The translations under genes and the position numbers were made by a program. This document shows positions 58,381 through 64,000 of a stretch of 64,000 nt of DNA, piece by piece; position 1 is the stretch's first letter, and each line of letters starts with the position of its first letter. Source of the stretch: Loripinus fragilis (taxonomy: Eukaryota; Mollusca; Bivalvia; Lucinida; Lucinidae); contig OZ026525.1 in NCBI GenBank assembly GCA_964019695.1, forward strand, positions 62,652,253-62,716,252. Reading direction: 5' to 3'. Below the pieces are notes generated by a model, which was not told the DNA's origin, made no database searches, and saw only the letters and a program-made list of their open reading frames with translations.

Positions 58381-58600
58381 ATGATAAGGGGATTTGTGGT
58401 CTGTGGGGAAATAGGGCAAGCTTGCCCAGTAAAGTGTGGGATGCCCTAACATGACGGAAAAATTGTTGACTTTCCCGTCTCCTAACCCCCTCTCCTACCT
58501 CCCCAGACCCTGGGGATGGGGTCTTAAGGTCGAAATTCAACTTATTCCAGTACAGCATCAACACAACCCAACACCGCCAAAGATATTTGTACCAGGACAC

Positions 58601-58830
58601 CATGCGCGGATCCAGAAATTTTTTGTCAGGGGGTGGGGGGGGGGATAGGGGGTCCAGGCTCCTCAACTTATTTTACAGTTTAAAGAGGGGGTCCAATGGT
58701 TTTATTACACATTTTCTATGGGGTTCCAACTTTTTCCATGGGTCGGGGTCCAATAGAAACCCATATAACTATAACTTGTGATTTTCCAGGGGGGTCTGGA
58801 CCCCCTATCCCTCCTCTGGATCCGCACATG
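58601..58830. mobile_element. GCGGATCCAG-family MITE, copy 3
   Basis: CATGCGCGGATCCAGA and TCTGGATCCGCACATG at the ends, G run at 58628-58644, GGGTCTGGACCCCC near the right. It abuts a GATCAG-family MITE. Confidence 0.7.
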
Positions 58831-59034
58831 GACATTGTGGCATTTTGGCACAAATAGTGTAGGCTCAGACGAGCCTGTGCGGCCTCCTTTTAAGCTAAGA
58901 AACTTCAAATGCTAATCAGTCAATAGTTTTTAAGCGACTAGCAAAGGCTCTGATCAGACTGCACATATGCGCAGGCTGTTCAAGCCTTTGGTGCTCGCAC
59001 ATACCACATTGTTGGAAATCTCATATTGCGGCCC
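58831..59034. mobile_element. GATCAGACTGCGC-family MITE, copy 3 (left end cut)
   Basis: ACATTGTGGCATTTTGGCAC, then CTCTGATCAGACTGCACA, and the right end CATTGTTGGAAATCTCATAT. The left terminus is missing where it meets the neighbouring MITE. Confidence 0.65.
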
Positions 59035-59089
59035 ATTTATTGGTGCAAAAAATGCATTACGGCTGTATATCAGGACGAAATTGCATTTG

Positions 59090-59600
59090 TCTCATAAAGA
59101 ACCTGTAACTTCTTTCATAAAGAATATGTAACAACTTTCTAAAAGAACCTGTAACCCCAATTTTAGGCTCATAAAGCATTTGTAACCTTTCATAAAGAAC
59201 CATTAACTTCGAATTTTTTTGAAATTGGCTAAAACGTATATTTAAGGAAGAATTTAAGCTTCATATATCAAATATATAATATAATGGTTCGTTTCCAAGC
59301 ATGTTTTGCTCGATAAAACTATGAAATATACACATATGGCATTTGTTGCAACTTAGCATCTCTATTGTAATTGGTGAATTGTTGGACAGCTAAACTGTAT
59401 GATAAATGCATAGACTATCATAAAACATGCTGCTTATATGTCTTTTAATAAAATTTGACTCTAAAACTGTCTAATATAACCATTTTCACCCCGTTTCTGG
59501 CATGAGCATCGCATTTTTGTCAAGAATCATTAACCCAAAGTAAAGAATCTGTAACCCTTTTCATAAAGCATCATTGACAACTTTCATAAAGAATCACCCC
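59090..59600. repeat. Repeated motif TTTCATAAAGAANCNGTAAC
   Basis: About six imperfect copies at 59092-59215 and three more at 59530-59595, separated by unique AT-rich DNA. Purpose unknown; it may be the subterminal repeats of an unrecognised transposon. Confidence 0.5.
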
Positions 59601-62600
59601 GCACTGTGACTGAGTTAACCCCCTGTGATTAACACATAGTAGTAGACGTCATTCAGAAAAAGGAACCGAAAGATATGATAGGCTACAATAAAATGACAGG
59701 ATTTTAGCAGGACGCCGCCGATCTGGCACCTTTGAATTTAGATCATCATATGTACGTTTGCGAGCGGAGCGAGCAAGAAAAAATCAGACTATTTAAAATT
59801 GAAAAAAAAATCAACAACAAAAAACAATAGCCGCTGCTAAAAACCATATTAACAAGAAAAACTATAGCATGAAATATCATGTTATACTGGGGCGGTTTAA
59901 GTGGCTCATTAATGGTTTAACCGAGTTTATGATAGAGCAGTAAATATCTTTTTAATGGACTGATACATGAGGATGGTGCAATATGTAATTCAAGTGCAGC
60001 AGCTAGGGTTGAGGGTTGGTGCTCAAAAGAACCGTCTAAATGGCATTGAGGCGATTCTTTTTGAATACCTACTATGTATTTCTGGATTTAGAAAAAAGGT
60101 TTTTATTATTATTATTAAACACCCCTGAAAGTATCTGGTGGTCTGGATGTTATTATGGCGATGTGCAGACTGATCTAAAGTCATGAGTTGCACCTCTTGA
60201 GTAGATAGGCACTGTGTTCTCTAAACACAGTGCCTATTTGCTGTCATGTGTACAGCTGAAAGAGATGTCGTAGTACGTTAACAGTTTGTCCAGCTTTCTT
60301 TTCATTATGCGTAGGAGCTTTGGCTACTGTTCTATGATCTCTATACAACAGTACCTAATCTACTTTCTCAGAAAACATATAAAAGTGGGCCACCATCGGC
60401 CCGTCACCAAAACTCCATTATGGCATTTGGTTGGCGGGTCGACAGTGGACAACCGGGCATAGTTTTGGTAGCGCTCAATGGCATTTTCAAATGCACTTAA
60501 GTGTTCAAATGTACGGTCAAATGTGACAAATATGAACCATTCTGACAATATAAACTGAAACTTTTGTGAAACTGAGTCAAATTGTAGAATGAAAGAGTAA
60601 TGATCAGTAATTACTTTTGGTTTGATTTATCTATTATAAAGACCGATAGTTAAGAGACCTTTTTGATCTGTTTGCGGCAGGTAGCAGGTAATAGGGATCA
60701 AAGACAATAGGATAATTTCAATTTATTGTTTTCGTCGTATGAAACATAATGCTCTATGCTTATGTTTTTCGCACACACGACACCCTATAAACTGTCATTG
60801 AGATTAAAAAAATATTTGGGCCTCGGAACGTGAAAGCCTGTCTTGGGGGTGCGAAAAACAAATGCGCAGACTAGCCTGCGCATTAGCGTAGACTGATCAG
60901 CGCCTTTTTCATTTGCTTTTTGGGAAGTATCATTTCTAGAATTGCTACAAGTGAAATTTCAATTTTCTAGCTAGCCTCTGTAGATGAGGAGACTGCTTTT
61001 AGACTCGCTTTTTCAGAAGCCCCAAAGACAGGTTTTTGTCGCGTTGAGGCCCATTTTGTGTCGAAAATTGCACAACATGTAACACAAACGCAGTAGCCTA
61101 CCTAATCAATGCAATTATAAATTTTCTGGCATCAATGGAACATTGCAAACTGTTTGTAAACGTCCCTTGATGTCAATATAGCAACCCGAATAATGATTAT
61201 GCTACTGTACTCCTAGCTTACTGATACATACTTCCTTTAGTAAAAGGCAATACTTATTAATCGTGACCTACATCCGTCATCGATAGGAACAGTTTATCTG
61301 CCTGTTATATTACTGGGTCTGAGCTGTTAATTATTCTTTTACAATTAATCATCGTTTCCTTTGTTGAACTAAAAGGGAAAACTTAGATTTTTTTCTTACA
61401 TTTTCAACTTTCTAAGCGTTGTCGAAAACATAAAATTGATCAATGCCTGACCGATTGTATATATATAAATAGAACGTATACTTCTACCACGACCTCTAAG
61501 GCATGACCCTCGATTTATTCAATGCATTTACCGTTACAGTCACGCCTCAAAGCGTTTGGTGGAAGTATACTATAAATCGCGTTGCGATTGGCTGTGTATA
61601 AATAATTTACATATACATGTAGTGTGTATATCACATGACCGTTTTGGCGGGATAGGCATAAAGTAAAACTTCGAATGATATCATACAAGTAAGATTATTT
61701 AATCCCCAATATTTGAGCGACTTTTTGGGGTCAGCTGAGATAATTCTTGATTTATATGAATGTTATATTATTTACATACATAGCCGCGTAAAAAAACACG
61801 CCGACTTGTTTGTTGTCAATGAAAGCAGACTACAATGGCAAGTCCACTATGTCTTTTACGATATGCCTATCATTATTATATTACTGCGCAAGGTATCATT
61901 TTTTTTAAATACATTTGTATTTGAATTAGCAATTGGCAATAAATCATTGCTTCGATACCCAAACTGAAGTTTCTAAACTGCAAAGCATAACAAACAATAA
62001 AAAACAACGAAAAAAAGAACTACTTTTTACGCGTAATATTTTCCAGAAAGTTGTCCGGTTTGCATTAAGCCTTTATCCTGCGGAATCCGGATATACCCCG
62101 TTCTGGAAAACATTGTAGATCCGGATCAGTTGGCTTCTCAGGAACAAACTAGTCAGGATCTTTACGACTCTTTATCATGCATCTAATTAAATTGTTAATA
62201 TTGAAACCATGCAACTTATATGTCTGAAAATTTGCAAGGAGTGTAGCATATATTTAATGTATGGCCTGGCAAGGGTGAAAATCGACGTGACTGAAAAACT
62301 GTAAGTGTTAAAATTGAGTCCGGATGCCAGCATCCGTCCCCAAAAACATCTTGAGGTAATATCAAATGGAATATGTTCCAAACCTGGGCCCAGAATCACC
62401 TCCTTAAAGTTAAGGCCGACTTAAACTTGCGAACTCATAAATATTGCAAAAAAGTTACTTTAAAGACCAATAAGGTATCTATAGGTGCGGGAAAAATGGG
62501 GACGGAAGGGCTGTTACATGGATTGGTGGATACGATCGCCAAAAACAAAGCTCCGTGTGGAGTGCATCAACGTAAAAAGCACATGGTTTGATCCCCACCC

Positions 62601-62822
62601 AACACGCCAGCTAATGGTTTTAATAGAGTAAGGCTATTGCAAACTATACACTGACCTCAGATAATCACGACAGGTGTCAAGGAGTATGATAGCGAGTAAC
62701 ATTAACCACACTTGCTAGAATAGGATATATCCTATCTTTCAAATCACTGTTATTGTGTGGGGACAAGGTCTCGAAAAAGACTTTATGTGTCTATGAATAT
62801 ATTATGTAGATGTATAGTCACA
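59601..62822. other. No gene recognised; scattered palindromes
   Basis: Short inverted repeats: a relic of the GTCTCAATGAGAC family (60018-60065), a stem ATAGGCACTGTGTT/AACACAGTGCCTAT (60205-60235), and GTATACTTCTACCA versus TGGTGGAAGTATAC (61479-61573). ORFs of 60-84 codons have no family features. Confidence 0.35.
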
Positions 62823-62833
62823 CCCCGTATACT

Positions 62834-63057
62834 GGGAGCGCAGTGGCTCAGTGGTAGAGTGCTTGACTCGAGACCGAGGGTCCGCGGGTTCGAGCCTCAA
62901 CGGCGTCACTGCGTTGTGTCCTTGAGCAAGAACATTTATCCTAGCTTAGTACTGGTTCAACCAAGGAAGACCCGTCCCTTTATAACTGAAAGATTCTTGA
63001 TGGGACGTAAAGAATCGAACCATATAAAATCAAACCTTACAAAATCAAACAAAAACG
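62834..63057 (+). mobile_element. tRNA-derived SINE, copy 5
   Basis: GGGAGCGCAGTGGCTCAGTG start, B box GGTTCGAGCC, body as in the other copies, extended A-rich tail. 11-bp duplication CCCCGTATACT at 62823-62833 and 63058-63068. The long ORF at 62757-63281 runs through it and is rejected. Confidence 0.9.
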
Positions 63058-63302
63058 CCCCGTATACTTGTAGCCGGCTTCCCAACTATACAGCACGGAG
63101 GTATTTATATTGCACGCCACGTACAAGAATGGCGACAGGTTTGCCTGTTATGTCTGTTTATCAATCTTTATCCAAATTTTCATCACCAGAAACGTTTTGC
63201 CAGGTTAAAGGTATACCTCTTTGTATGACAGGGTGTGGCACGAGGAGTATTCTATGGTATGATGATTGTTTGTGTTTTTAACATGAACTGAAGTATTTAG
63301 AA

Positions 63303-63592
63303 CATGGGCGGAGCCAGAGGGGGACCCCCCCTGAAAAATCACCAAAATAAAGGGTTTCTAAGCAAAAAAAAATACTGGCCCGGATCCCCTGAAAACTCAC
63401 AAAGCTACCAAGCCAGCATTCAATGTTGGGCCATCATCGGCACGCCAACGAAACGTCATGGCGTTTCCCCGGCGGGCCGATGATGGCCCACGTATAATGG
63501 CATTTGGATCATCTCTCCCCTCATCAACTACAAAAAAAACAACGTCAAGTTTATTTGGACCACCTCTGACAAAATCTGGGTCCGCGCGTGTA
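63303..63592. mobile_element. GCGGATCCAG-family MITE, copy 4 (diverged)
   Basis: CATGGGCGGAGCCAGAGGGG at the left, CTGGGTCCGCGCGTG at the right; the middle is a palindrome (GGGCCATCATCGGC / GCCGATGATGGCCC). About 290 bp. Confidence 0.6.
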
Positions 63593-64000
63593 AAACATCC
63601 GGAAATGTTGCTTTTTCAGTTGAAAACTGAAATGTATTTTTATAGGCGGACGTGCACTATTAACAGAGAAGTTCCAATTAATTTCCATATCAAGAAAATG
63701 TCATCCAAGAATCTAAGCTAAGGGGTTGGTGGTGATATTTATTCAGTTTATCTTCCTTAAATTTACCTATGAACAGGGAAGAGTAATTAGGGGCCATCTT
63801 TGTTCCCATGGCACATCCTATAGTTTGTAGGTAGTTGTCACTATTAAACTGAAACTGATTCTTAGTTAAAACAGTTGAAATAATTCACACACAGATTCAG
63901 TAGCTAGGCTTAGCATTTAGGCTGTGTCAACAGGCTTTTATACTATCGTTATGTGGTATACTACTGCGCAGTTATGTAACATCCAGTGTGACTTAAACGT
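63593..64000. other. No gene recognised
   Basis: Nothing supportable apart from the edge of the window. Confidence 0.3.

Noticed and set aside
58220..58666. 148-codon minus ORF
   Set aside because: It runs through the ATTCGT repeat and a MITE end; no conserved features.
62757..63281. 174-codon plus ORF
   Set aside because: It reads through the SINE at 62834-63057; low-divergence SINE sequence alone keeps it open.

Overview
The window looks like nuclear DNA of an invertebrate animal, most likely a bivalve mollusc. It is AT-rich, its genes are broken into short exons with GT/AG introns, and the spaces between exons are filled with short palindromic DNA transposons, a tRNA-derived SINE and microsatellites. 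There are no bacterial operons or ribosome-binding sites. The species cannot be read from the sequence, and 'bivalve' rests on the general style of the repeats.

Three host genes can be rebuilt exon by exon. (1) The first three coding exons of a family 4 cytochrome P450 (CYP4-like) lie on the minus strand at 8268 to 1626, and the rest of the gene is presumably beyond the left edge. (2) A complete flavin-containing monooxygenase (FMO) lies on the plus strand at 18644-25293, with three coding exons and 540 residues. (3) A glutathionyl-hydroquinone reductase (GS-HQR, xi-class glutathione transferase) lies on the minus strand at 53828 to 28740, with eight exons and about 322 residues. All three belong to enzyme families that oxidise or reduce xenobiotics, so the window reads as a small detoxification neighbourhood. 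FMO and GS-HQR converge, with about 3.4 kb between their stop codons.

The largest mobile element is an almost pristine retrovirus-like Ty3/Gypsy element at 37700-48118. It sits antisense inside the intron between exons 4 and 5 of GS-HQR. It has near-identical LTRs, a 4-bp target duplication, a primer-binding site matching the end of tRNA-His, and open gag, pol and env frames. It also has a 90-codon ORF after env, and a strong GAAA-capped stem-loop where a polypurine tract would normally be.

Layout: 1-8.3 kb CYP4 5' half, with a degenerate minisatellite in its first coding intron; 8.3-18.3 kb nested DNA transposons (two mariner-like copies, one interrupted by a 2.8-kb element) and MITEs; 18.6-25.3 kb FMO; 25.4-28.7 kb MITEs, a hAT-type element and a SINE; 28.7-53.8 kb GS-HQR with the retroelement, a 1.7-kb foldback element and SINEs in its introns; 53.8-64 kb mostly repeats, including a dead mariner transposase. 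Identifications come from motif reading and memory of protein families; no database search was run.
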